Assembly: GCF_016904955.1 (NCBI RefSeq)
Contig: NZ_JADIKE010000039.1
Location: forward strand, 248,001 to 312,000
Direction: 5' to 3'
Source: Dyella flava
GTDB taxonomy: Bacteria; Pseudomonadota; Gammaproteobacteria; Xanthomonadales; Rhodanobacteraceae
DNA: 64,000 bases
The notes below the pieces were generated by a model, which saw only the letters and a program-made list of their open reading frames with translations, searched no databases and was not told where the DNA came from. Of the stretch, positions 44,328 to 53,565 are shown piece after piece (the stretch's first letter is position 1; every line of letters starts with the position of its first letter). The position numbers were made by a program, and so were the translations under genes.

Positions 44328-47039
44328 TCAGTGCTTGGCCGGTGGCGGACCTTGCACCACCTGCATCAGGCTTTGCGGCTTGAGATATTTCTTGAAGGCC
44401 GCCTGCACCTGTTCCGGCGTGAGTTCCAGATAGTGTTTGGCGGCCACCATCGGTTGATCCAGTGGCTCATCGTGCCAGGCCCAGGTCAGCAATGAACGGG
44501 CGATGCTGCTGATGCTGGCGACGCCGACCGGGATCGAGCGGATTTCATACTGACGCGCGTTGGTCAGCTCGTCTTCCTTCACCGGCGTGGTCTGCATGTC
44601 GATCAGGTTCTGGCGCACCAGGCCATCCACCGCCGCCACCTTGTCGGGGTCGCTGCCGTACTGCACGAAGAAGATCGAGCGCGAACGATCGAAGTGCAGG
44701 CCGGAACCGGCGCCATAAGCGTAACCATGCTTTACGCGGATATCGGCCATCAGGCGTGAGGCGAAACCGTTGCCGCCGAGCACGTCATTGCCCAGTTGCA
44801 GGGCATAGCGGTCAGGATCGTGCATGTTGAGCTCGATCATCTGCCCCATCAGCACCTGATCCTGCGAAGCATAGGGATTCTCGATCACGGTGTAGCCGGC
44901 CGGATTGGTCGGCACCGGCTTCGAGATCACATTCGGCCTGGGACCTTCGGCCTTCCATTGACCAAAGTAACGCTCCACCGTGGCCTTGGCTTGATCAGGC
45001 GTGACATTGCCGACGACGACGATGGTGGTCAGATCCGGGCGATAGGTCTTGGCGTAGTAGTCCTTGATGTCCTGCAAGGTGAGTTTGTTGACCGTATCCG
45101 GCGTGGCGAGCCGCAGGTCGGGATCACCCTTCGGCAGCAGGCCCTCCCGCAATGCCTTCATCATCTTGTATTGCGGCGACTGCATTTCGCCGGCCAGGGT
45201 GCGCGACAGCGTTTCCTGTTGCACGCTGAAACCCTGCTGCGGCAAGGCAGGGTGCAGTTCGTTATCGGCCAGCAACTGCACGCCGCGATCGAACTGATCG
45301 CTGAGCACGTCGACGCCGAAGTCGGTGCCGCCACTTTCCGTGGCGGAAATGTCGTCGAGCGCCTTGTGGAAGGCATCGCGATCCAGCGTGGTGGAGCCGT
45401 AGTCGAACAGCGTGGACAGCAGGCGTGCTGCACCTTCCTGTCCAGCCGGCTCGTGCAGTTTCGGATTGTTGTCGATATGGCCGACCACGCTGACGGTCTT
45501 GCTGATGGTTTCCGGCTGCACGATGAGGCGGATGCCGTTCGACAAGGTCATCTGCACGGGAGCCAGCGTCCAGCGCGGAATCTCAAGCTTGCTCAGTTTT
45601 TCGGCAGCCCAGGCTGGCAGCGGCTGATCGAGCTTGTCATTGCCAGCAAAAGATTCCGAACCGCCGAAGCCGGCGCTATCCGGTGGGCGTTGGCCGTTGT
45701 TGTCGGAGGTGAGCACGACGGTCACGCGTTGATCCGGCTTCAGGTATTCGCGTGCGACGCGGTTTACATCGTCCACGGTGACATTGCGAAATTGCTGTTC
45801 GGCTTCATCCGGTGAATTCAATCCCATCCACGCGATGGCTTGCGACCAGGCGCTGGCCAGCGTCACGGCGCTGTTCTTGTTGAATTCGGCTTGCGCGATT
45901 TCCGAACGCTTGGAGGCTTCAACCAGGTCGGCCGGCACGCCGTTCTTGAGCAGATCGTTAATCACACCGTCGAGATCGGTCTGGGCTTGCTTGGCGTCGC
46001 CACCCTTGGGGAAGCCGACCTCGATCAAACCCACGCCGCCGTAGCTGAAAGGCTGCAACTGCGCGTCGGAGCTAAGCACCTTGCCCTGCACAGCCAGTGC
46101 GCTCAACGAGCTGCGTGCGTTGTTGAGCACATCCAGCAGGATCTGCGCAGCGGCATTGTCATTGTCCTTCATGCCGGGCATGCGATACAGGAACTGCACC
46201 GATCCCGTGCCTTGCGGCGTGTTGGCGGCAATCGTTTCCGGCTTCACCGGTTGCAGTTTCAGCGGCGCGCGCTCGGGGGTCTTGCGCTCGGGAATCTTGC
46301 CGAACAAGTCGCGCACCTTGGCGAGCGTGCTGTGCGGATCGACATCGCCCACGATCACCAGCAGCGCGTTGTTCGGCGCGTACCAGTTCTTGTAGAACGC
46401 TTGCAGATCCTGGGCGGTGGTTTTGTCGAATGAAGGACGCGTACCCAGTGCATCTTCCGCATAGCCGGTACCTGCATACAGGATGCGCTCGGCTTTCTGG
46501 AAGGCGAGATAGCCCGGGTCGGAAATATCGCGCGACACCTCCTGCTCGATGGCGCCGCGCTCGCTATCCCAGTTTTTCTGCGTCAGCAGCGCGCCTTCCA
46601 TGCGCGTCGATTCGATGTGCAGCAGAATGTCCAGATAATTGGACGGCGCGACAAAGTAAAACTGCGTGGCATCGTTGGTGGTGAAGGCATTGTTCTCGGC
46701 GCCCATCTTGCCGGTCATTTCATCGAGTTGCGCGCCGCTCATGCCCTGGCTGTCGCGGAACATCATGTGTTCCAGCGCATGCGCGGTGCCGGGAAAACCG
46801 TCCGGCGTGTGATAGCCGCCGGCCAGATAGGTGATCTGGGTGGTGACCATCGGTGAAAGCGTCTCGCGCACGATCACCACGCGCAGGCCGTTGTCCAGGG
46901 TGGCGTGCAACACCTTGCCGTCACCAGCGACGGCCTGCGACGCCGCGGGTGCATCGGCGCGAGCGGGGATGCTGGCGGCGACCAGTCCCAGGCTCAGCAT
47001 TACGCTCCATGCCAATGTCTTGAGGGGTCTCGACATCAT
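44328..47039 (-). CDS. M16-family zinc metallopeptidase (pitrilysin type, two-domain)
   Basis: This 903-residue protein starts at ATG 47039 (AGGA upstream; ATG 47036 is adjacent) with a signal peptide ending near ARA, so it is periplasmic. Two M16 halves are present. The active first half carries the inverted zinc motif HALEHMMF (HxxEH) and the distal Glu region GAIEQEVSR. The second half lacks HxxEH, as usual for these clam-shell peptidases. It probably degrades peptides in the periplasm. The gene is single, ends in a bidirectional terminator and starts about 60 bases from the structured 47099-47390 element, so its promoter may lie in or next to that element. Confidence 0.9.
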   Translation of the reverse strand: MMSRPLKTLAWSVMLSLGLVAASIPARADAPAASQAVAGDGKVLHATLDNGLRVVIVRETLSPMVTTQITYLAGGYHTPDGFPGTAHALEHMMFRDSQGMSGAQLDEMTGKMGAENNAFTTNDATQFYFVAPSNYLDILLHIESTRMEGALLTQKNWDSERGAIEQEVSRDISDPGYLAFQKAERILYAGTGYAEDALGTRPSFDKTTAQDLQAFYKNWYAPNNALLVIVGDVDPHSTLAKVRDLFGKIPERKTPERAPLKLQPVKPETIAANTPQGTGSVQFLYRMPGMKDNDNAAAQILLDVLNNARSSLSALAVQGKVLSSDAQLQPFSYGGVGLIEVGFPKGGDAKQAQTDLDGVINDLLKNGVPADLVEASKRSEIAQAEFNKNSAVTLASAWSQAIAWMGLNSPDEAEQQFRNVTVDDVNRVAREYLKPDQRVTVVLTSDNNGQRPPDSAGFGGSESFAGNDKLDQPLPAWAAEKLSKLEIPRWTLAPVQMTLSNGIRLIVQPETISKTVSVVGHIDNNPKLHEPAGQEGAARLLSTLFDYGSTTLDRDAFHKALDDISATESGGTDFGVDVLSDQFDRGVQLLADNELHPALPQQGFSVQQETLSRTLAGEMQSPQYKMMKALREGLLPKGDPDLRLATPDTVNKLTLQDIKDYYAKTYRPDLTTIVVVGNVTPDQAKATVERYFGQWKAEGPRPNVISKPVPTNPAGYTVIENPYASQDQVLMGQMIELNMHDPDRYALQLGNDVLGGNGFASRLMADIRVKHGYAYGAGSGLHFDRSRSIFFVQYGSDPDKVAAVDGLVRQNLIDMQTTPVKEDELTNARQYEIRSIPVGVASISSIARSLLTWAWHDEPLDQPMVAAKHYLELTPEQVQAAFKKYLKPQSLMQVVQGPPPAKH

Positions 47040-47098
47040 TTCGGATTCCTTAATATGAACAACGGTAGACCGCGGGATAGTGCCATAGTGCCCCGGTA

Positions 47099-47390
47099 AG
47101 GGATGCTCTGATCAATTCTGCGCGGGCGGCATGATGTCCAGAAGGCTCGCAGGCTGTGGCGCGTGGCGCAGGGAAGACTGGCTGTCTTGCCAAGCCGTGC
47201 GGCACAGCCTGCGGGCCTTCTGGACATCACCCCGTCATTTTAAATTCAATACGTTGGGGCCAATCCTGTCTGTTCGCACGCCTCTGGTCCGTCGTCTCGA
47301 CAGACAGCCAGTCTGCCTTCGCCGACGGACCGGAGGCGTGCGAACAGACAGGACTGGTGACGCCCGCGCAGAATTGATCAGAGCATCCCT
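47099..47390. mobile_element. 292-bp element with 30-bp terminal inverted repeats and two internal hairpins (MITE-like)
   Basis: The ends, 47099-47128 and 47361-47390, are perfect 30-bp inverted repeats (left end begins AGGGATGCTCTGATC). Inside, 47133-47157 pairs with 47204-47228 (24 of 25). 47260-47294 pairs with 47323-47357 (33 of 35). The two hairpin tops carry 13-mers at 47175-47187 and 47302-47314 that are exact reverse complements. An AT-rich linker (about 47236-47252) lies between them. There is no plausible ORF and no transposase. Flanking target duplication is unclear (TAA left, TAG right if the repeat is taken as 29 bp). Confidence 0.75.
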
Positions 47391-47482
47391 AGGCCCACGT
47401 GCCGGATTGCCCACTATCGATAACCGGCCGTGGGGGATATCTTGGCTGGACGCCGCAAATTTCTCAGGGGAGGTGCGCGACC

Positions 47483-47806
47483 ATGTTGGTGGTAACGACC
47501 GAAAACGTACCCGGCCATCAGGTGGTCCAGGTCAAGGGGCAGGTGTTTGGCCTGGTAGTGCGCAGCCGCGGCATCGGCGGCAACATGATGGCCGGCATCC
47601 GTTCGCTGGTGGGTGGCGAGATCCACGAATACACCCAGATGCTGGAAGAAGCACGCCGCCATGCGCTCGACCGGCTGGTTTCCAACGCCAAGATGATGGG
47701 TGCCAATGCGGTGCTGATGATGCGTTTCGACTCCGCCGAAATCGGTCAGACCATGAGCGAAATCGTGGCCTACGGCACCGCCGTGGTGCTTGATCCCCCG
47801 ACCTGA
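47483..47806 (+). CDS. YbjQ-like (UPF0145) heavy-metal-binding-domain protein
   Basis: This 107-residue protein starts at ATG 47483 behind a strong AGGGGAGG. The family pattern is clear: TTENVPGHQVVQVKGQVFG, then VRSRGIGGNMMAGIRSLVGG, LEEARRHALDRLVSNAKMMG and ANAVLMMRFDSAEI. YbjQ-type proteins form pentamers and were annotated as putative heavy-metal-binding, but their role is unsettled. A small membrane-protein gene follows after 11 bases, so the two are probably one unit. Confidence 0.88.
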   Translation: MLVVTTENVPGHQVVQVKGQVFGLVVRSRGIGGNMMAGIRSLVGGEIHEYTQMLEEARRHALDRLVSNAKMMGANAVLMMRFDSAEIGQTMSEIVAYGTAVVLDPPT

Positions 47807-47817
47807 GCGGCGCCGAC

Positions 47818-48126
47818 ATGTTGCCTGTCGTGTTGTATGTGCTGGGTGGCTTGTTGCTGCTCGGGGCCGGTATTGCCGCCTTGACGGGCATGTTCGTGAT
47901 GCTGCTGCCGCAATTGTTGTTTGGCGGTTTGTTGTTGGTGGTGGGGCTGGCGATTGAGCGCTGGCGTTACAAGCCTTTGTTGCGTACGGGGCCGGATCCG
48001 CGCTGGAAAGATACCGGTGAACGCTTTGTCGATCCCGGCAGCGGGCAACTTACCGCGGTGTATTTCGATCCGCAGCACGGCGAGCGTCATTACGTCGTCA
48101 TCGATGAACAGGTTCGCCCGCGTTAA
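47818..48126 (+). CDS. Small membrane protein of unknown function
   Basis: This 102-residue protein has two adjacent membrane segments in its first half (VVLYVLGGLLLLGAGIAALT and MFVMLLPQLLFGGLLLVVGL). A short cytoplasmic tail follows with WKDTGERFVDPGSGQLTAVY and a conserved-looking FDPQHGERHYV. It is not recognised beyond this. Tight spacing to the YbjQ-like gene suggests co-expression. Confidence 0.65.
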   Translation: MLPVVLYVLGGLLLLGAGIAALTGMFVMLLPQLLFGGLLLVVGLAIERWRYKPLLRTGPDPRWKDTGERFVDPGSGQLTAVYFDPQHGERHYVVIDEQVRPR

Positions 48127-48201
48127 CACGTCGCTATCGGCCGCTTCGATAGGATCGGTAGTCAATTCATTCGCATTTGAATCCTCAGGAAAGGAGTAAG
48201 C

Positions 48202-48957
48202 ATGCCTTCAGGTAATCCGGTATTACGCGGCAAGGCGTTCCAGGGCCTGCCCGTCACGGGCGAACGCATGACCATGAACGGTACGATCACGCGCACCGCG
48301 CTGTTGCTGGCGCTGGCGGTGATCACTGGCGGCTGGACATGGCAGCGTTTCGTTGATGCGGCTGCAGGCGGTGACATGGCGGCGGCGCTGGCGGCCATAA
48401 GCCCGTTCATGTGGGGCGGCCTGATCGTGGGTTTGGTGATGGCGCTGGTCACCACGTTTGCGCAGCGCTGGGCCGGTATCACGGCACCGCTTTATGCCAT
48501 TGCCGAAGGTTTTGCGCTGGGCGGCATTTCTGCCGTCATGAATCTGCGCTTCCCGGGCATCGTGCTGCAGGCAGTCATGCTGACAGTCGGCGTGTTGGCG
48601 GTGATGTTGCTGGCTTATCGCTCGGGTTGGATCAAGGTGACCGACAGGTTCCGCCTGGGTGTGGTGGCGGCGACGGGTGGCATTGCGCTGCTGTATGTCG
48701 TGGACATCGCGCTGCGCGCCTTTACCCACATCCAGATTCCCTTTATCCATGAAACCGGTGCGATCGGCATTGGCTTCAGCCTGCTGGTGGTGGGTCTGGC
48801 CGCGCTTAACCTGGTGCTGGATTTCGACCTGATCGACCGCGCCGCCGCGCAGGGTGCACCGAAGTACATGGAGTGGTACGGCGCTTTCGCGCTGATGGTG
48901 ACCCTGGTGTGGCTGTATATGGAACTGCTGCGCCTCTTGTCCAAGGCGCGCCGCTAA
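48202..48957 (+). CDS. Bax inhibitor-1/YccA-family membrane protein
   Basis: This 251-residue protein has a good AGGAG ribosome site before ATG 48202. After a short polar start (MPSGNPVLRGKAF) it has about seven membrane segments. Its family-typical stretches are APLYAIAEGFALGGISAVMN, FPGIVLQAVMLTVGVLAVML and NLVLDFDLIDRAAAQGAPKY, which includes the acidic pair in the last helix region. Bacterial members are inner-membrane proteins, some linked to calcium leak or to FtsH-regulated stability. The precise role here is unknown. Confidence 0.88.
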   Translation: MPSGNPVLRGKAFQGLPVTGERMTMNGTITRTALLLALAVITGGWTWQRFVDAAAGGDMAAALAAISPFMWGGLIVGLVMALVTTFAQRWAGITAPLYAIAEGFALGGISAVMNLRFPGIVLQAVMLTVGVLAVMLLAYRSGWIKVTDRFRLGVVAATGGIALLYVVDIALRAFTHIQIPFIHETGAIGIGFSLLVVGLAALNLVLDFDLIDRAAAQGAPKYMEWYGAFALMVTLVWLYMELLRLLSKARR

Positions 48958-49002
48958 GCGCACTTCGAATCACTCTTTACGCAAGATAGCCCCTCGTTCC
49001 AG

Positions 49003-49027
49003 CCTTCTCCCCCACCGGGGGAGAAGG
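49003..49027. repeat. GC-rich palindrome between the Bax-inhibitor-like gene and murJ
   Basis: A perfect 11-bp stem (49003-49013 with 49017-49027, loop ACC) resembles in style the CCCTCTCC palindromes elsewhere in the window. It is 46 bases after the upstream stop and about 50 before murJ. There is no T-tract. Confidence 0.6.
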
Positions 49028-49079
49028 AGACGAGCAAGGCAAAATGCTACCCTTGCCGTTTTTCCGACAGCAGGTGGGT

Positions 49080-50660
49080 ATGACGAAAGAGGCCGGCCGT
49101 GGACACGCCTTGCTGGTCGGAGCAGGCATCCTGTGCAGCCGCCTGTTCGGCCTGGCGCGGCAACGGGTGTTTTCCCACTACTTTGGCCTGTCCGATGCGG
49201 CGGATATCTTCAGCGCCGCCTTGCGCGTCCCGAACTTCCTGCAGAACCTGTTCGGGGAGGGCGTGCTCTCGGCCTCCTTCATTCCGGTCTATGCGCGCCT
49301 GTTGGCGCAGCACAAGCAGGAAGACGCTGATCGCCTTGCTGGCGCCATCGCCGCAGCACTGGCCCTGATCATCGCGGTCATTGTGGCCTTGGGCGTACTG
49401 GCCACGCCTTATCTGTTATGGGCGATTGCGCCGGGTTATACCGGCGAGAAGCGCGAGCTGACGATTCTGATCGTTCGGATTCTGTTCCCGGGTACCGGCA
49501 TCCTGGTGTGGTCGGCATGGTGCCTGGGCATTCTCAACAGTCACCACAAATTTTTCCTGTCTTACGCGGCGCCGGTGGTCTGGAATCTTTCCATGATCCT
49601 GACCATGCTGCTGTTCCGCCACCTGGATGCCGATCGCCTGATCGTCTATCTGGCGTGGGGCACGGTGCTGGGCTGCCTGTTGCAGTTCCTGGTGCAGTTG
49701 GGGCCGGTGTTGAAGCTGGTGCCGGGCATGCGCCTGCGGCTTGATTTGCGCAACATGCACGTGCGGCAAGTAGGTGGCAGCTTCCTGGGTGTCGCGGTCG
49801 GGCGTGGTGTGGTGCAGATCAGCGCATTCGTGGACCAGGCCATTTCCACCTTGCTGGGCAGTGGTGCGATTGCCGGCATGACCACGGCATCGTCCATCAA
49901 CCTGTTGCCGGTCAGCCTGTTCGGCATGGCGATTTCCGCCTCGGAATTGCCCACGCTCTCCCGCATGGTGGGTGATCAGTTCGATGCGGATGTCGCGGCC
50001 AAGCTTTCGACACGCCTGAACAACGGCCTGGAGCGTATCGCTTTCTTTATCGTGCCTTCGGCCATGGCGTTTTTTGCCCTGGGTAATGTGGTGGTGGCGG
50101 CGCTTTATCAGTCCGGTGCATTTACCCGCAAGGATTCGTATTACGTGTGGGCGATTCTTGCCGGCTCCGGCGTGGGCTTGCTGGCGTCGACATTCGGGCG
50201 CCTGTATGCATCCACCTATTACGCGATGCGTGATACACGAACGCCCCTGCGCTTCGCAATCGTCCGACTGGTGTTTACCGCAGTACTTGGCCTGGCCAGT
50301 GCACTGTTGCTGCCGCCCATGTTTGGCCTCCCCTTGCAGTGGGGTGCCGTAGGTCTCACCGCATCAGCAGGTGTGGCCGGCTGGATCGAGTTCCATCTGT
50401 TGCGCCGCACGTTGAACAAGCAGCTTGGACCGACCGGCGTCTCCGCGGTGTTGATGGTGAAACTGTGGGTGGCAGCAGGATTGGCGGCGCTCGCTGCATG
50501 TCTCGTCGAACACTTCATGCCCGGCTACGGTCCGATCATCACGGCTATGTTCGTGCTATCGATCTACGGTGTTGCCTACTTTGCCATCACGTATCTGCTA
50601 CGCATCCCCGTGTGCGTGGAGGTGCTTGGAAAAGTCCTGCGGCGTGTGGGCATACGCTGA
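49080..50660 (+). CDS. murJ: MurJ-family lipid II flippase
   Basis: This 526-residue protein has about fourteen membrane segments and belongs to the MviN/MurJ group of the MOP superfamily, which moves lipid II across the inner membrane for peptidoglycan synthesis. Typical segments are GILCSRLFGLARQRVFSHYF, AADIFSAALRVPNFLQNLFG and GEGVLSASFIPVYARLLAQ near the start. Further on come GRGVVQISAFVDQAISTLLG and TFGRLYASTYYAMRDTRTP. ATG 49080 fits the family start; ATG 49044 would add twelve residues and has a weaker case. It is convergent with murB, another peptidoglycan gene. Confidence 0.9.
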   Translation: MTKEAGRGHALLVGAGILCSRLFGLARQRVFSHYFGLSDAADIFSAALRVPNFLQNLFGEGVLSASFIPVYARLLAQHKQEDADRLAGAIAAALALIIAVIVALGVLATPYLLWAIAPGYTGEKRELTILIVRILFPGTGILVWSAWCLGILNSHHKFFLSYAAPVVWNLSMILTMLLFRHLDADRLIVYLAWGTVLGCLLQFLVQLGPVLKLVPGMRLRLDLRNMHVRQVGGSFLGVAVGRGVVQISAFVDQAISTLLGSGAIAGMTTASSINLLPVSLFGMAISASELPTLSRMVGDQFDADVAAKLSTRLNNGLERIAFFIVPSAMAFFALGNVVVAALYQSGAFTRKDSYYVWAILAGSGVGLLASTFGRLYASTYYAMRDTRTPLRFAIVRLVFTAVLGLASALLLPPMFGLPLQWGAVGLTASAGVAGWIEFHLLRRTLNKQLGPTGVSAVLMVKLWVAAGLAALAACLVEHFMPGYGPIITAMFVLSIYGVAYFAITYLLRIPVCVEVLGKVLRRVGIR

Positions 50661-50674
50661 AACGCGATGCTTCA

Positions 50675-50704
50675 CAGATTGGTGGCCAGGTAGCCACCAA
50701 TCTG
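50675..50704. terminator. Hairpin between convergent murJ and murB
   Basis: A perfect 12-bp stem (50675-50686 with 50693-50704, 6-base loop) lies between the two stops. T-tracts are lacking on both sides, so termination efficiency is uncertain. Confidence 0.55.
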
Positions 50705-50715
50705 CGCAAGCGGTT

Positions 50716-51765
50716 TCAGCGTGGACCGATCACCATCGGCTCCGGCTCCAGCTTCACGCCAAAGCGGGCCTGCACACCCTCGATCACGCGTTGCGCCAAA
50801 GCCCATAGTTCCTGGCCACTGGCTTTGCCATGGTTGACCAGCACCAGCGCATGGCGATTGGAAATGCCTGCATCGCCTTCGCGCATGCCCTTGAACCCGG
50901 CCGCTTCAATCAACCATGCGGCAGAAAGTTTCCAGCGCGCATCATCTCCCGGCCAGGCGACCAGTGCGGCGTGCTCGCGCTTGAGTGCTTCACCCTGGGC
51001 GGCATCGACGACGGGATTCTTGAAGAAGCTGCCGGCGTTACCGATCACCGCCGGATCGGGCAGCTTGCGGGTACGCAGATGCACCACGGCTTCGGCGACG
51101 TGAAACGGTGCGGGTTTGTCCACCCCCATGCGCTCCAGTTCCTCATGGATGCCGGCATAGTCCAGCCGCAATGCATGCGAACGGGGCAGGGCAAAGCGAA
51201 CTGCGGTGACGATGAAGCGGTCCGGCTCGTGCTTGAACAGCGAATCGCGATAGGCAAAAGCGCAAGCCTGGCGATCCAGTGTCACCACGCGCCGCTCGCT
51301 TAAGTCCCAGGCTTCCACGCTTTCGATGAACTCGGCCACTTCCGTGCCGTAAGCGCCGATGTTCTGGATCGGTGCGGCACCCACCGTGCCGGGAATCAGG
51401 ATCAGGTTTTCGAGTCCCGCAAAACCCTGGCCAAGCGTCCAGCGCACGAAGTCATCCCAGCGCTCGCCCGCGGCGACGGCGATACGAGAGACATCGCCAT
51501 CCTGTTCGACGTGGACGCCACGGGTTTCCATCGCCAGCACGGTGCCGTCGACATCGCCTGTCAACAGAATATTGCTGCCTTCGCCCAGGACCAGCAAACG
51601 GCCCGCACGAATGGCGGGGAAGTCGAGCAGTTCCGGAAGCTTGGTTGCATCGCGTATTTCAGCGAGCAATTTTGCGCGCGCGGCGACGCGCAGTGTGTTG
51701 CGCGCGGCCAAGGGCGCGTTTTCGATCAGGGTGTATCCGCCCATGTCGGTGCGTTCAACGGCCAT
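50716..51765 (-). CDS. murB: UDP-N-acetylenolpyruvoylglucosamine reductase
   Basis: This 349-residue FAD enzyme reduces UDP-GlcNAc-enolpyruvate to UDP-MurNAc in peptidoglycan precursor synthesis. ATG 51765 has AGGAG at the right distance; an upstream frame to 51810 lies within pyrD. Motifs are [17 protein letters not shown] and the FAD region [29 protein letters not shown] (Tyr region), [12 protein letters not shown] (catalytic Ser) and a C-terminal Glu (EPEPMVIG) follow. This is the type I form. The start overlaps the pyrD end by 11 bases, so the two are translationally coupled. Confidence 0.95.
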   Translation of the reverse strand: MAVERTDMGGYTLIENAPLAARNTLRVAARAKLLAEIRDATKLPELLDFPAIRAGRLLVLGEGSNILLTGDVDGTVLAMETRGVHVEQDGDVSRIAVAAGERWDDFVRWTLGQGFAGLENLILIPGTVGAAPIQNIGAYGTEVAEFIESVEAWDLSERRVVTLDRQACAFAYRDSLFKHEPDRFIVTAVRFALPRSHALRLDYAGIHEELERMGVDKPAPFHVAEAVVHLRTRKLPDPAVIGNAGSFFKNPVVDAAQGEALKREHAALVAWPGDDARWKLSAAWLIEAAGFKGMREGDAGISNRHALVLVNHGKASGQELWALAQRVIEGVQARFGVKLEPEPMVIGPR

Positions 51766-52792
51766 CGCGCTGCTCCTGCTGCCGGCGGACTTCGTTGACG
51801 CATTCGGCAATCAACGCCGGGCCGCGATAGATCAGGCCCGAATAGATCTGCACGAGTCGCGCGCCGGCGTCGATCTTTTCCACTGCATCCTGTCCTTCAA
51901 GAATGCCACCCACGCCGACGACACCGATACGACCGCCAAGACGGCGGCGCATGCCGCGCACCACCTCGGTGGAGCGCGACAGCAGCGGGCGTCCAGACAG
52001 GCCGCCGGTCTCATTACCCAGCGGATCGTTAGCGACAGCGGAATGATCAATCGTGGTGTTGGTGCAGATCACGCCATCGATCTGGGTGGCCAGCAATACG
52101 TCGGCGATGCTGTCCAACTCCGCCTCGCTGAGATCCGGAGCGATCTTCAGCAACATCGGTTTGCGCTTGCCTTGCTGCGAACCCAGCCGCTCTTGTGCTT
52201 CACGCAGGGTTTCGATAAAGCGACGCAGCGTCGCTTCTTCTTGCAGATCGCGCAGACCCTTGGTATTGGGCGAGGAAATATTGACGGTGATGTAGCTGGC
52301 GTGTGCGTAGACGCGTTCCAGGCAGAACAGGTAATCGTCCACCGCCTTGTCGTTCGGGGTGTCCTTGTTCTTGCCGATATTGATGCCGAGCACACCGCGA
52401 TAGCTGGACTTCTGCACGTTGCGCACCAGCGCATCGACGCCTTCGTTGTTGAAGCCCATGCGGTTGATGATGGCTTCGTGTTGTGGCAGGCGGAACAGGC
52501 GCGGGCGGTCGTTGCCGATCTGCGGGCGCGGCGTCACCGTGCCGACTTCGATGAAGCCAAAGCCCAGCGCACCCAGCGCATCAAGATGGGCGGCGTTCTT
52601 GTCCAGGCCGGCGGCGAGGCCGACAGGATTGGGGAAACGCAGGCCAAAGGCTTCGGTAGGCAGGTCCTGTGGCGGGGTGGCTACGAAGCGGCCCAGCTCG
52701 CTGCGGTGGGCCACGTCCAGCCCGTAGAGCGTCAGACCGTGGGCGGTCTCCGCATCCAGCTTGAACAGCAGGGGACGAATCCAGTCATACAT
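51755..52792 (-). CDS. pyrD: Dihydroorotate dehydrogenase (quinone), class 2
   Basis: This 345-residue FMN enzyme oxidises dihydroorotate to orotate in pyrimidine synthesis and is membrane-associated through its N-terminal helix ([20 protein letters not shown]). Motifs are [25 protein letters not shown] and the catalytic Ser in [23 protein letters not shown] and the phosphate loop [12 protein letters not shown] follow. Start ATG 52792 overlaps the methyltransferase stop by one base (TGATG). It is followed by murB with an 11-base overlap. Confidence 0.96.
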   Translation of the reverse strand: MYDWIRPLLFKLDAETAHGLTLYGLDVAHRSELGRFVATPPQDLPTEAFGLRFPNPVGLAAGLDKNAAHLDALGALGFGFIEVGTVTPRPQIGNDRPRLFRLPQHEAIINRMGFNNEGVDALVRNVQKSSYRGVLGINIGKNKDTPNDKAVDDYLFCLERVYAHASYITVNISSPNTKGLRDLQEEATLRRFIETLREAQERLGSQQGKRKPMLLKIAPDLSEAELDSIADVLLATQIDGVICTNTTIDHSAVANDPLGNETGGLSGRPLLSRSTEVVRGMRRRLGGRIGVVGVGGILEGQDAVEKIDAGARLVQIYSGLIYRGPALIAECVNEVRRQQEQRDGR

Positions 52793-53559
52793 CAAGTAAG
52801 CTCTCCGACGTAAACGCGGGTGTCGTAGTCGAAGCTTATCTTGCCGTCGGTCTGGCAGTCATCGAACAGCTTGCACAGTGCATCGATCATGGGGGCGTGA
52901 TTCGGGTGGCCTTCCTTGGGTGCATACGACGAAGACATCAGCCTTCCACGCAATGCGTCGAAGTCCAGCAGCTGGCGGTGATCGAACTCCGCGGTGCCAC
53001 GCCAGCCGGTACCGAACCACTCGCGCATAACCGGTTCATCGGCATAACGTTCGGCCACGCTGGTGTAATCCGTGCCATAGGTTTGCAGCAGTGCTTCGTA
53101 ACCGACCAGGAATGGCGTGCTGGTCAGCCGGCGCGAGTTCCAGTAGATGGCCGCCAGGCCACCTCGGCGCAGGATGCGATGGAATTCCTGGCGCGTGCTG
53201 CTCGGATCGAACCAATGAAAAGCTTGTGCCACCGAGACCAGATCGACGCTGCCGTCTTTCAGCGTGGTGGCGTCGGCACGTCCATCCACCGCATGAAAAC
53301 GGGGATTGCCACCCAGCCATGTCACGGCTGCCTCACGCATCGCGGCATTGGGTTCAACGGCCGTCACCGGATGTCCGGCATCGAGAAACATCTTGCTGGA
53401 AATGCCGGTGCCCGCACCGACATCCGCGACAAGCCAAGCGGGTGTGACACCTTGCACATCCCGCAGCCAGTCGAGCAGGGCCGTGGGGTAGGTGGGGCGA
53501 TAGCGGACATAATCGGCAACGCGATTGCTGAAGCGTTCGGTGGATTTCAGATCAGGCAT
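52792..53559 (-). CDS. Class I SAM-dependent methyltransferase
   Basis: This 255-residue protein has the class I methyltransferase signature: [20 protein letters not shown] (motif I, SAM binding), [14 protein letters not shown], and an FHWFDP segment in the position of motif IV. The middle part resembles UbiE/BioC-type and trans-aconitate methyltransferases. The substrate is unknown. It lies 6 bases downstream of the SDR gene and overlaps the pyrD start by one base, so it is probably transcribed with them. Confidence 0.85.
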   Translation of the reverse strand: MPDLKSTERFSNRVADYVRYRPTYPTALLDWLRDVQGVTPAWLVADVGAGTGISSKMFLDAGHPVTAVEPNAAMREAAVTWLGGNPRFHAVDGRADATTLKDGSVDLVSVAQAFHWFDPSSTRQEFHRILRRGGLAAIYWNSRRLTSTPFLVGYEALLQTYGTDYTSVAERYADEPVMREWFGTGWRGTAEFDHRQLLDFDALRGRLMSSSYAPKEGHPNHAPMIDALCKLFDDCQTDGKISFDYDTRVYVGELT

Positions 53560-53565
53560 GCTGGT

